A stretch of 11,842 nucleotides of DNA from DASXRA01 sp046734315 (GTDB lineage Bacteria > Actinomycetota > Actinomycetes > Mycobacteriales > Jatrophihabitantaceae), in NCBI GenBank assembly GCA_046734315.1, contig JBKPQY010000291.1:1-11842 (forward strand), in the 5' to 3' direction. The position numbers and the translations under genes were made by a program. Of the stretch, positions 6,167-11,842 are shown one piece after another (positions within the stretch are counted from its first letter, which is position 1; each line of letters opens with the position of its first letter). A model generated the notes under the pieces. It was not told the origin of the DNA. It was given only the letters and a program-made list of their open reading frames with translations, and did no database searches.

Positions 6167-6319
6167 TGATCCCCCCGAATCAACACCCGCCCGCGACCCC
6201 CTGCCGCGACGGTCCAGAAAACATAGCGGCGAACGCGCCATGACGTGCGGATCAACGTTAAGAGCTTGCTAAGTACACGGCACCGAACCGGCACGAACTT
6301 CGTGGTCGACGGAAGCCGG

Positions 6320-7174
6320 TCAGTTGGTTCCTGATTTGGTGAACAGCCGGATCGCCAGCGTGAGGGCGATGGCCGCATAAGCGACGACGACGGCCAGCGA
6401 CAGCAGGGCCATGCGCGTCGGATCGCTCATGCCCCAGATGTTGTGTAGGGCCTGGGTGCCTTGGGTCGTCAGCCCGTAGCGGAACAGGGCCACGGCGTGG
6501 GTTAGCGGGAGGACCTTCGCGATGCCGTCGAGCCATGCGGGAAGCGACGTGATGGGGTAGAGGGTGCCGGCGAAGAAGAACGGGACGATCGCGATCGGCG
6601 GTACCAGGCCGGTGTACTCCTCGGCATTGGTGATCTTGGTTGCGAAGGTTTCTGCCAGGCCGTAGACGAACACCGCGAGCGCGACGGCAGCCCCGGCGAA
6701 CCACAGCAGATGCCGTCCGGAGTGGAAGTGGGCGCCGCGCAGCGCTGCGGCGAAGATCAGGACGGCGACCTGCAGAGTCGTGATCACCAGGGCAGCCAAC
6801 AGGTTGCCCAGCACGATCGAGGAGCGGCGGATGGGCGCCACGAGCAGTTCGCGCATCGCGCCGTGCTGCCGGTCGGTGAGTACGCCGAGGCCCGAGAACA
6901 TGCAGTTGACGGGGATGAGCAGGCCGGCGGCGGCGAGGGCGACGAAGGTCATGTACGTGCGGTGCTGTCCGGGCGTGGCGAGCGTGTTGCCCAGCGCGGG
7001 TGCGACGATCAGCGCGAACAGCACGGGCGCGAGCACGGGTATGGCGACCGCCCGCGGCGAGCGGATGGTCAGCGCGAGCCGGCGCAACGCAAGTGCGGGC
7101 ACGACGTTCGTGGGGCGGGAGATGGTGGGCGCCGCCAGCATGATGGGCGTCGCCGTCGTTGTGGTTGCGGTCAT
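6320..7174 (-). CDS. ABC-2 type export permease (DrrB-like)
   Basis: A 284-residue inner-membrane protein with about six hydrophobic segments (roughly residues 42-61, 75-95, 121-143, 157-177, 189-205 and 256-277). It carries the ABC-2 permease hallmark after the second segment, the cytoplasmic RELLVAPIRRSSIVLGN (108-124), and the PFFFAGTLYPITSLPAWL stretch (198-215). It forms the channel half of an exporter with the ATPase encoded 15 nt upstream. The ATG at 7174 follows GAAGGA at good spacing. It is the last gene of the VOC-ATPase-permease operon. DrrAB-type pairs export drugs, lipids or self-made antibiotics, but the substrate cannot be read. Its stop is 153 bp before the next gene on the same strand. 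Confidence 0.85.
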   Translation of the reverse strand: MTATTTTATPIMLAAPTISRPTNVVPALALRRLALTIRSPRAVAIPVLAPVLFALIVAPALGNTLATPGQHRTYMTFVALAAAGLLIPVNCMFSGLGVLTDRQHGAMRELLVAPIRRSSIVLGNLLAALVITTLQVAVLIFAAALRGAHFHSGRHLLWFAGAAVALAVFVYGLAETFATKITNAEEYTGLVPPIAIVPFFFAGTLYPITSLPAWLDGIAKVLPLTHAVALFRYGLTTQGTQALHNIWGMSDPTRMALLSLAVVVAYAAIALTLAIRLFTKSGTN

Positions 7175-7189
7175 CGGTGGTCCTTCGTG

Positions 7190-8149
7190 TCAGTTGTCGG
7201 TTCCGGCCGTGATGCGAGCGCCGGTCAGGCGGAGGTAGACGTCGTCGAGGCTGGGTCGCCGGGTGGTGGCGGAGTGCACGGTGACCGAGAACTCGTTCAG
7301 CGCCTGGCTGATCTGGTGTGCGGAAACGTCACGCAGCGACGCGGTGACGGTGGACCCGGTGACGGCAATGTCTTGCTCGGCGATGCCGCGTCCGCGTAGC
7401 ACCGCGACCGCCTCGTCTGAGTTGGCCACGCGTAGGTCGAGCACCTCGGCACCGACCGAGGCGAGGAGGTTGTGGGGGCTGTCACAGGCGACGATGCGGC
7501 CGGCGTCGATGATCGCGAGCCGGTCGCAGAGTCGCTCGGCCTCGTCGAGGTAGTGCGTGGTCATGATGATCGTGACGCCGGTGCGTTCGCGGATCGTGGT
7601 GATCGCGTCGAACAGGTCGTGCCGCACCCGGGTGTCCAGGCCGACGGTCGGTTCGTCGAGGAACAGCACCTGCGGGGCGGACAGTAGCGCGCGCACGATC
7701 TCCAGCCGCCGCCGCTCCCCGCCGCTGTAGGTGGCGACCGGGCGGTCGAGCAGGTCGGTGATTCCCACGGCGGCGCTGAGTTGTTCGTAGCGTGTGCGCC
7801 CTGCGGTGGGTTCCACGCCCCACAGGCGCAGGTGCAGCATCAGGTTCTGCCGGCCGGTCAGCGGCCGGTCGACGACCGTGTCCTGGAAGACGACGCTGCT
7901 GACCGCCCGGGTGGCGGTGGGGTTGGCGGCGACGTCGATGCCACCGAGGGTGGCCCGCCCGGAGGTTGGTTTGACCGTGGTCGTCAGCATCCCGATCGTC
8001 GTGGACTTGCCGGCGCCGTTGGGCCCGAGCAGACCGAACGCCTCGCCGCGCTCGACCGAGAAGCTGATCCCGTCCACGGCGCGCACGTCGCCCGGGTAGA
8101 TCTTGACGAGCTGATCGGCCTCGACCGCTGCTGTGCTGGTCATCGTCAT
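7190..8149 (-). CDS. ABC transporter ATPase, DrrA-like (drug/lipid exporter)
   Basis: A 319-residue cytoplasmic ATPase with every key motif: Walker A GPNGAGKST (42-50), Q-loop Gln89 (VVFQD), signature YSGGE (141-145), Walker B VLFLDEPT (161-168) with its Glu, and H-loop His199 (TTHY). The C-terminal part (about 225-319) is the extension typical of the DrrA/CcmA class that partners ABC-2 permeases. The ATG at 8149 is fixed by GAAGGAAGG just upstream and by a 4-bp overlap (ATGA) with the stop of the VOC gene, a sign of translational coupling. It precedes the permease by 15 nt. It should power export driven by the SigI-like promoter at 8554-8580. Confidence 0.92.
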   Translation of the reverse strand: MTMTSTAAVEADQLVKIYPGDVRAVDGISFSVERGEAFGLLGPNGAGKSTTIGMLTTTVKPTSGRATLGGIDVAANPTATRAVSSVVFQDTVVDRPLTGRQNLMLHLRLWGVEPTAGRTRYEQLSAAVGITDLLDRPVATYSGGERRRLEIVRALLSAPQVLFLDEPTVGLDTRVRHDLFDAITTIRERTGVTIIMTTHYLDEAERLCDRLAIIDAGRIVACDSPHNLLASVGAEVLDLRVANSDEAVAVLRGRGIAEQDIAVTGSTVTASLRDVSAHQISQALNEFSVTVHSATTRRPSLDDVYLRLTGARITAGTDN

Positions 8150-8544
8150 TGTGCCTTCCTTCGTGGGTGCTTGCCGGAGACGACGTTGACGAGGTGGCCC
8201 TCGGGATCGCGGTACATCATCGAGCGGATGCCCCACGGCTGGGTGGTCGGTCCGAACAGCCACGAAGCGCCGAGCCCGTCGATGCGGTCGAACTCGGTGT
8301 CGACGTCGTCGACGAGGAAATCCAGGATCACTTCACCCCGCCGGACGGCGTTCGGCCCGGCGCCGCCGGCGACGGGCTGGTGGTCCTCGGTGAAGCGCGG
8401 TCGTGAGAAACCCACGCTCATCGCACCGGCCGGTACCTCGACGTAATAGTCGTTGACCGTCGCGGACGTACCGACGAGTGATGCGTAGTGCTGCGCGAGT
8501 GCCGCGACGCCCTCGGTCACGAACCGCGCCTGTATGAGTCGCAT
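8146..8544 (-). CDS. VOC-family (glyoxalase/bleomycin-resistance fold) protein
   Basis: A 132-residue single VOC protein made of two beta-alpha-beta-beta-beta halves, with LVGTSATVNDYYVEVPAGAM in the first and the canonical end GIRSMMYRDPEGHLVNVVSG in the second. VOC enzymes and binding proteins usually use a late Glu in DPEGHLxE as a metal ligand; here that position reads Val-Asn-Val, so metal catalysis is doubtful and ligand binding or sequestration is more likely. The ATG at 8544 has no ribosome site and lies 9 nt after a CGTC -10, suggesting a leaderless message. It is first in a three-gene operon and its stop overlaps the ATPase start. Together with an exporter this points to self-protection against a small molecule. 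Confidence 0.85.
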   Translation of the reverse strand: MRLIQARFVTEGVAALAQHYASLVGTSATVNDYYVEVPAGAMSVGFSRPRFTEDHQPVAGGAGPNAVRRGEVILDFLVDDVDTEFDRIDGLGASWLFGPTTQPWGIRSMMYRDPEGHLVNVVSGKHPRRKAQ

Positions 8545-8553
8545 GACAGAAAC

Positions 8554-8580
8554 GACGGGCAGAGGCGCCAGAGTGTGACG
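8554..8580 (-). promoter_or_regulatory. ECF-type promoter for the VOC-ABC operon
   Basis: On the minus strand CGTCACA (8580-8574), a 16-bp spacer and CGTC (8557-8554) lie 9 nt before the ATG at 8544. CGTC is a classic ECF -10, and the -35 closely resembles the TGTCACA reported for ECF41-type sigma factors. The same layout occurs on the other strand in front of the sigma gene, so the SigI-like factor is the likely reader. Confidence 0.75.
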
Positions 8581-8599
8581 CAGCGCGCCACGTCACACT
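8572..8599. promoter_or_regulatory. 28-bp palindrome holding both -35 elements, centred between divergent genes
   Basis: AGTGTGACG (8572-8580) and CGTCACACT (8591-8599) are exact inverted repeats around a GCGCGC core on the same axis; 24 of 28 positions pair. The axis (8585.5) is the exact midpoint between the two start codons. The symmetry can be explained by two identical back-to-back -35 elements; it may also serve as an operator. Confidence 0.75.
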
Positions 8600-8617
8600 G
8601 CAACTGCTCCGATCGTC
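8591..8617 (+). promoter_or_regulatory. ECF-type autoregulatory promoter of the SigI-like gene
   Basis: CGTCACA (8591-8597), a 16-bp gap and CGTC (8614-8617), then 9 nt to the GTG at 8627. It mirrors the minus-strand promoter element for element, including the distance to the start codon. No ribosome site is present, so transcription probably starts at or beside the GTG. Confidence 0.75.
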
Positions 8618-8626
8618 CTTGATGTT

Positions 8627-9517
8627 GTGACAGATCCAGAGGCGGCGGCGCGGGTGCTGGTCAGCGATGCATGGGCGCAGCACCGCCCGTTCCTGGTCAG
8701 TCTGGCGTTCCGGATGCTCGGCGACATCGGCGAGGCGGAGGACACGGTGCAAGAGGCCTTCGCCCGGCTGATGGCCACCGACGTCGCCGACATCGCCGAC
8801 ACGCGCGGCTGGCTCACCGTGGTCACCAGCCGGCTGTGCCTGGACCAGATCCGATCGTCGCGCCGGCGCCTCCAACACGCGCACGATCTCGACGCGATCG
8901 AGTCGCGCCTGCCCGGCGTGGGACCTTCGTTCGTCGACCCGGCAGACCGGGTGACACTCGACGACAGCGTGCGGCTTGCCCTGACCGTCGTGCTGGACCG
9001 TCTCACTCCGGCCGAACGCGTGGTGTTGGTGCTGCACGACATCTTCCAGGTGCCGTTCGAGACGGTCGCCCAGACGGTCGGGCGCAGCGCACAGGCCTGC
9101 AGGCAGCTCGCGCACCGTGCCCGCGTCAAGATCGACGACGCGGCCGGGACCGGCATCGGCCTGGCCGGCGCGGAACACCGGCTCGTCGCGGAGCGGTTCA
9201 TCGAGGCCTGCGCGTCGGGCGACCTGGCCGGGCTGTTGCAGGTACTCGATCCCGAGGTATCCGGGGGCGTGGACATTCGACCGAATCTGATCGTCACCGG
9301 CGCGGGCGCGGTGGCTCGCAACTTCCTGCACTTCTGGGGGACCCCGGCGCGACTCGTTGCCGTGACCACGGGGCGCGCGCCGATACTGCTCGGCTTCGTC
9401 GACCGCGAGCTCCGCGCGCTGATCGAGCTGACGGTGAACGGCGAGCTGATCAGCGAGGTGCACGTGAGCGTCGCGCCGGCAACACTGGCCCTGGTGCGCG
9501 CGACACTATCCGGCTGA
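8627..9517 (+). CDS. sigI: ECF sigma factor with SnoaL-like C-terminal domain, SigI-like
   Basis: A 296-residue RNA polymerase sigma factor. Region 2 (about residues 18-82) contains LAFRMLGDIGEAEDTVQEAF (26-45) and RGWLTVVTSRLCLDQIRSSR; region 4 (about 112-168) contains LDRLTPAERVVLVLHDIFQV and the DNA-reading helix QTVGRSAQACRQLAHRAR. A fused SnoaL-like domain (about 183-295) replaces the separate anti-sigma factor used by most ECFs. From memory it closely resembles M. tuberculosis SigI in length and order. It lacks the ECF41 WLPEPL and NGGK-like motifs, so placement in ECF41 is not supported. The GTG at 8627 has no ribosome site and is probably leaderless. It diverges from the VOC-ABC operon with matching promoters, implying autoregulation; the inducing signal is unknown. 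Confidence 0.85.
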   Translation: MTDPEAAARVLVSDAWAQHRPFLVSLAFRMLGDIGEAEDTVQEAFARLMATDVADIADTRGWLTVVTSRLCLDQIRSSRRRLQHAHDLDAIESRLPGVGPSFVDPADRVTLDDSVRLALTVVLDRLTPAERVVLVLHDIFQVPFETVAQTVGRSAQACRQLAHRARVKIDDAAGTGIGLAGAEHRLVAERFIEACASGDLAGLLQVLDPEVSGGVDIRPNLIVTGAGAVARNFLHFWGTPARLVAVTTGRAPILLGFVDRELRALIELTVNGELISEVHVSVAPATLALVRATLSG

Positions 9518-9631
9518 GTCCACGATCGCGCAGGCGTGACGGGCGTGCACTGCCACCCGCCGCGGGGTTGCGCCGGCTCCGGTGGCGGCCCGAACATATC
9601 CCGGAGTCGCGGAAGATTGTGAGCGCCCACC

Positions 9632-9853
9632 ATGACGTTGTCGTACGAGCAAGACATCCGCCCCCTCTTTCGTGAGCGCGACAGAGAATCGATGAAGCGC
9701 CGCTTCGACCTGTGGTCACTGGAGGATGTGCGCACGAATGCGGCACCGATCCTCAACGTCCTGCAGCAGGGTCGCATGCCCTGCGACGGAGCCTGGCCGC
9801 AAGACAAGATCGACATGCTACGTCAATGGATCGACTCCGGTATGGCCCCATGA
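9632..9853 (+). CDS. Small heme-less PSCyt1-like protein
   Basis: A 73-residue protein with no signal peptide. It begins TLSYEQDIRPLFRERDRESM and ends with GRMPCDGAWP and LRQWIDSGM. Opening DIRPxF, then a G-x-MPC turn and a closing WI-x-SGM helix is the outline of the Planctomycete-type cytochrome c domain, but the heme motif CxxCH between them is missing and only Cys51 remains. Similar short proteins occur in actinobacteria as hypotheticals. The ATG at 9632 has no clear ribosome site. It lies 115 bp after the sigma gene on the same strand and could be co-transcribed, though the structured sequence between may separate them. Function unknown; heme binding is unlikely. Confidence 0.6.
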   Translation: MTLSYEQDIRPLFRERDRESMKRRFDLWSLEDVRTNAAPILNVLQQGRMPCDGAWPQDKIDMLRQWIDSGMAP

Positions 9854-9928
9854 TCGACCGCTCGTAGGTGCTCGCGCACGTCGAGATGTGCCGCGAATAC
9901 AGCACGCACCGGGCCGTCGGATGATCTT

Positions 9929-9945
9929 ACTAAATCCGATTTAGT
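9929..9945. promoter_or_regulatory. 17-bp palindrome, orphan operator candidate
   Basis: ACTAAATCCGATTTAGT is a perfect inverted repeat of 8-bp arms around one central base. The single-base centre makes a hairpin unlikely and a dimeric regulator site likely. Its AT-richness stands out in GC-rich surroundings. No intact gene follows within 700 bp; the tRNA fragment begins 12 bp to the right, so its original target gene may have been lost. Confidence 0.5.
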
Positions 9946-9957
9946 GCCCGGAATCAC

Positions 9958-9992
9958 TGGTGGAGCTGAGGGGACTCGAACCCCTGACCCCC
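9958..9992 (-). other. tRNA-Ala 3'-end fragment (attachment-site scar)
   Basis: Read on the minus strand this stretch matches the last 35 or so bases of an actinobacterial tRNA-Ala: variable-loop end GGTC, T arm AGGGG-TTCGAGT-CCCCT, acceptor 3' strand AGCTCCA and an encoded CCA (9960-9958). The sequence that should hold the D arm, anticodon arm and 5' acceptor strand (up to about 10033) is unrelated, so this is not a functional tRNA. Such 3'-end copies are typical of attR sites left by integrases that target tRNA genes. The element side would be to the right, where a conjugation-gene fragment lies. Confidence 0.75.
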
Positions 9993-10063
9993 GCCGCGGT
10001 CCTCGTGGCCTACCTTCCACGCGATCGACACCAAGACCTGCAAGACCGGCTCGTTGAGGGGCG

Positions 10064-10200
10064 GCCGGTGCTGGTTCTGAGGAAGATCTTGTTGCGAACG
10101 TTGGCGTCCACCGCGTCGCGCACGTCGGGGGCAGTTGCGCGAGATGCTGGTGGGACAGCACCAGCGACAGCCGGCAGCCGCGGGCTTCGGCCAGCGCGTC
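10064..10200 (-). pseudogene. Fragment of a conjugative-transfer ATPase (TraG/VirD4- or VirB4-like)
   Basis: Minus-strand translation from about 10200 gives DALAEARGCRLSLVLSHQHL-AQLPP, and after a one-base frame change at a CCCCC run (near 10131) continues as DVRDAVDANVRNKIFLRTST. This is the conserved late block of actinobacterial conjugation/type IV ATPases, where an LAEARGYG-like start leads to a QHL-x-QLP and an NxRNKV-F-RTS motif. Only about 45 codons remain; Walker motifs and both ends are missing. It lies 70 bp from the tRNA fragment and is joined to a dihydrofolate-reductase-like fragment on the opposite strand. It is the relic of an integrated conjugative element. Confidence 0.6.
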
Positions 10201-10201
10201 G

Positions 10202-10372
10202 TTCACGTACCTGGCCGCCGGGCTCGTCGACGAGCTGTGGCAGCACGTCGCGCCGTTCACGGTCGGCGCAGGTGAGCAGCTCTTCCGCGTCGTGCCGCCA
10301 CTGGATCTCGAACTGGTCGAGGCCCGCGGCACCGACCTGTCCGCGCACCTGTGCTACCGCGTGCGCCGGTAA
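10202..10372 (+). pseudogene. C-terminal fragment of a dihydrofolate reductase/RibD-like protein
   Basis: The plus frame ending at TAA 10370-10372 reads YLAAGLVDELWQHVAPFTVG then AGEQLFRVVPPLDLELVEAR and ends CYRVRR. This is the last 56 residues of the RibD C-terminal/dihydrofolate reductase-like family, where LAAGLVDEL-(9)-GAGxxLF and ELVEA...LRYR are standard. Nothing of the nucleotide-binding first two thirds precedes it; upstream sequence is the opposite-strand conjugation fragment, so the break is sharp, near 10200. There is no start codon or ribosome site, so it is a dead remnant. Confidence 0.7.
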
Positions 10373-10735
10373 GGCCCAGGGATCCGGCGCACACGGGGCC
10401 GATCCTCCGCAGCAGCCGTAGGTCCGTCGTCGCGATCGGGCATGCTAAAAGTTCCGAAATGCTTGCCGCGTCAGCAACCATGCCCATATAGTCGCATCTG
10501 CTCAGCCGCCTGCCATGGCGAGCGTCATACGTGCCTCACGGAAAGCGAGCGACACGTGGACGAGTTTGGCTACCGGTGATCGGTCTAGGTACGCACCGAT
10601 CGGGCGTCGCCGAACCCCTCTGTATGCGCACAGCCCGGATCCAGCAAGCAGTGTCTTTCCTCGAGTGCCAATTCATGCGTTAACGCCACGGGCATTCCCG
10701 CGGCTTCTTGTCACCTCTGTGAAGGGAAGGGTCTG
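10373..10735. other. Gene-free stretch upstream of the peptidase
   Basis: I see no convincing gene here. The short open frames on either strand lack ribosome sites and family resemblance. It has a more AT-rich part (about 10440-10500) and one 7-bp inverted repeat with a 10-nt gap (GATCGGT 10578-10584, ACCGATC 10595-10601). The peptidase ribosome site GAAGGGAAGGG (10721-10731) closes it. A promoter must lie in the right half, but I cannot place it. Confidence 0.5.
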
Positions 10736-11842
10736 ATGCGAAGACATCTGCGGCGGCGCCTGTGGCTCGTGCCGCTGTGCGCGTCGGCGGTGGCACTCAC
10801 CGCCGCCGTCGGGCCGATCCTGTCCAGCAGCGCGGACACGATCAGCGCGACAGCGTGCAACAACCGCACCAACGACTCGATCGCCAAGCTCCTCGAGTGC
10901 ATCCGCACCGACGACTTGTGGAACATGATGAAGCAGCAGCAGGCGATCGCCGACGCCAACCCGGACGCGGGCGGGCACGCCTCGCGCAACTCCGGCGAGC
11001 CAGGCTACAGGGCGGCGGTCGACCTCGCCGTCAAGCTGTTCACGGCTTCCGGCTATCGCGTCACGGTGCAGACGTACAAGTTCCCGTACTTCGCCTTCTT
11101 CGGACTTCCCGGCGGCGGCGAGGTTTCGCCGACGCCGACGACATTCACCCTCGGCACCGACCTCAACCCCTTCAACAGCATCGGCACGGTCACCGCCGAG
11201 GTGCAGCCGATTAGCGGCATCATCCTGCCCCCAACCCCTACGCCGTCCTCGGCCAGCGGGTGCAGCCCGGCCGACTTCGCCGGCTTCACGCCCGGCAACA
11301 TCGCGCTGATCCAGCGCGGCACGTGCAACTTCGGCGAGAAGGCCAAGAACGCCGTGGCCGCGGGCGCGTCCGGCGTGCTCATCTTCAACGAGGGCCAGCC
11401 GGGCCGTACCGGCATCGCCGGTGGCGGCGGCATGATCGACAACGCCGGCAATTCTGTCGTGCCGAACATCCCGGTCGGCTTCGTGCCGTTCGCAGAGGGC
11501 CAGCACCTGTTCGCCGCCGCCAACGCCGGTCAGCACCCCCAGGTGAGGCTGGACTTCAAGGGTGAGATCGACCCGAACCGCGACGACTTCAACGTGATCG
11601 CCGACTCGCCGTTCGGCGACCCGAACCACACCGTGGTCGTCGACGCGCACTACGACGCGATCTTCGGTGCGGGCATGCTCGACAACGCGTCCGGCTCTGT
11701 GACCCTCATGGACATCGCGCAGAAGCTGGCCAAGGTGCGCACCACGAACCGGCTGCGCTACATCCTGTTCGGCGGCGAGGAGCTCGGCCTGCTGGGCTCG
11801 AACTTCTACACCCACAACCTCTCGCCCACCGAGCTCGCCCAG
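10736..11842 (+). CDS. Secreted M28-family metallopeptidase with PA domain (3' end outside the window)
   Basis: The first 369 codons are present and the frame is open at the window edge. The ATG follows GAAGGGAAGGG by 4 nt. An Arg-rich n-region, a hydrophobic core (about residues 9-29) and an Ala/Ser stretch form a signal peptide. Residues about 140-270 are a protease-associated domain (TPGNIALIQRGTCNFGEKAK, then NAVAAGASGVLIFNEG). The M28 zinc core follows: His305 and Asp307 in DAHYDAI, bridging Asp316 in AGMLDNASGS, and the catalytic Glu348 with zinc-binding Glu349 in FGGEELGLLGS. Two later ligands, an Asp and a His, should lie beyond the edge. Family members are exported two-zinc aminopeptidases that trim peptides for uptake; specificity cannot be told. 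Intact decayed DNA borders it on the left. Confidence 0.9.
   Translation, partial: MRRHLRRRLWLVPLCASAVALTAAVGPILSSSADTISATACNNRTNDSIAKLLECIRTDDLWNMMKQQQAIADANPDAGGHASRNSGEPGYRAAVDLAVKLFTASGYRVTVQTYKFPYFAFFGLPGGGEVSPTPTTFTLGTDLNPFNSIGTVTAEVQPISGIILPPTPTPSSASGCSPADFAGFTPGNIALIQRGTCNFGEKAKNAVAAGASGVLIFNEGQPGRTGIAGGGGMIDNAGNSVVPNIPVGFVPFAEGQHLFAAANAGQHPQVRLDFKGEIDPNRDDFNVIADSPFGDPNHTVVVDAHYDAIFGAGMLDNASGSVTLMDIAQKLAKVRTTNRLRYILFGGEELGLLGSNFYTHNLSPTELAQ

Noticed and set aside
6292..6304. CACGAACTTCGTG palindrome after the permease stop as a terminator
   Set aside because: Only a 5-bp stem with a 3-nt loop and no T-tract; it is too weak to call either a terminator or an operator.
8627..9517. Assignment of the sigma factor to group ECF41
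   Set aside because: The fused SnoaL-like domain and promoter resemble ECF41, but the WLPEPL linker and NGGK-like C-terminal motif are absent; SigI-like is the safer name.
9552..9586. GCCACC...GGTGGC repeat as a terminator after the sigma gene
   Set aside because: Arms of only 6 bp with a 23-nt loop are expected by chance in such GC-rich sequence.
8333..9816. Long minus-strand open frames across the sigma factor gene
   Set aside because: Low-complexity Arg/Ser/Ala composition and overlap with a firmly identified sigma factor; antisense shadows.
9958..10033. A complete minus-strand tRNA gene
   Set aside because: The T arm and acceptor 3' strand are exact, but no D arm, anticodon stem or 5' acceptor strand can be formed from the sequence upstream.
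10578..10601. GATCGGT-N10-ACCGATC inverted repeat
   Set aside because: Seven-bp arms without a neighbouring promoter I can place; recorded in the gene-free stretch but not strong enough for a site call.
10515..10736. 73-codon plus-strand open frame before the peptidase
   Set aside because: No ribosome site, random-looking composition, and it overlaps the peptidase ribosome site.
10673..11815. 380-codon minus-strand open frame opposite the peptidase
   Set aside because: The plus strand encodes a complete M28 zinc core with signal peptide; the minus frame has no family features.

Overview
The window is high-GC DNA with short intergenic gaps, GTG starts, a mycobacterial-type SOS box and an ECF sigma factor resembling mycobacterial SigI. 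It therefore looks like the chromosome of an actinobacterium; genus cannot be told. One end cuts a gene (a secreted M28 peptidase at the right edge), and two stretches are decayed mobile DNA (about 3965-4692 and 9958-10372).

Left part (1-3847): a PPOX-fold flavin/F420 enzyme (minus strand) diverges from a small protein of unknown function. Next come two divergent envelope genes. One is a membrane flippase-like domain of the LPG-synthase-TM class fused to a SAM methyltransferase (minus). The other is a dolichol-phosphate-mannose-synthase-like GT2 glycosyltransferase (plus), preceded by a five-codon leader ORF that overlaps its GTG start. Together they suggest making, flipping and methylating a lipid-linked sugar.

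Middle (3848-6320): a truncated unknown reading frame and a wrecked IS3-like transposase. A perfect SOS box (TCGAAC-N4-GTTCGA) lies between the -35 and -10 of an 89-codon Cys/His-rich gene that appears leaderless. Two cysteine-free ribosomal protein genes (L33 and L36) follow, the zinc-sparing type, with a palindrome upstream that could be a Zur operator. A strong shared hairpin terminator separates them from a secreted two-cysteine protein on the minus strand.

Right-centre (6320-9853): the most striking locus. A three-gene minus-strand operon (VOC/glyoxalase-fold protein, DrrA-like ABC ATPase, ABC-2 permease) diverges from a SigI-like ECF sigma factor with a SnoaL-like C-terminal domain. The 82-bp intergenic region is almost mirror-symmetric. 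Each direction carries CGTCACA-N16-CGTC followed by exactly 9 nt and the start codon, and neither start has a Shine-Dalgarno. The layout predicts one sigma factor driving itself and the exporter operon through back-to-back leaderless promoters. A heme-less PSCyt1-like 73-residue protein follows.

Right end (9854-11842): an orphan 17-bp palindrome, a 35-bp tRNA-Ala 3' end that looks like an attachment-site scar, a frameshifted conjugative-ATPase fragment, a dihydrofolate-reductase/RibD-like C-terminal fragment, about 360 bp with no gene, then the N-terminal 369 codons of a secreted PA-domain M28 metallopeptidase.
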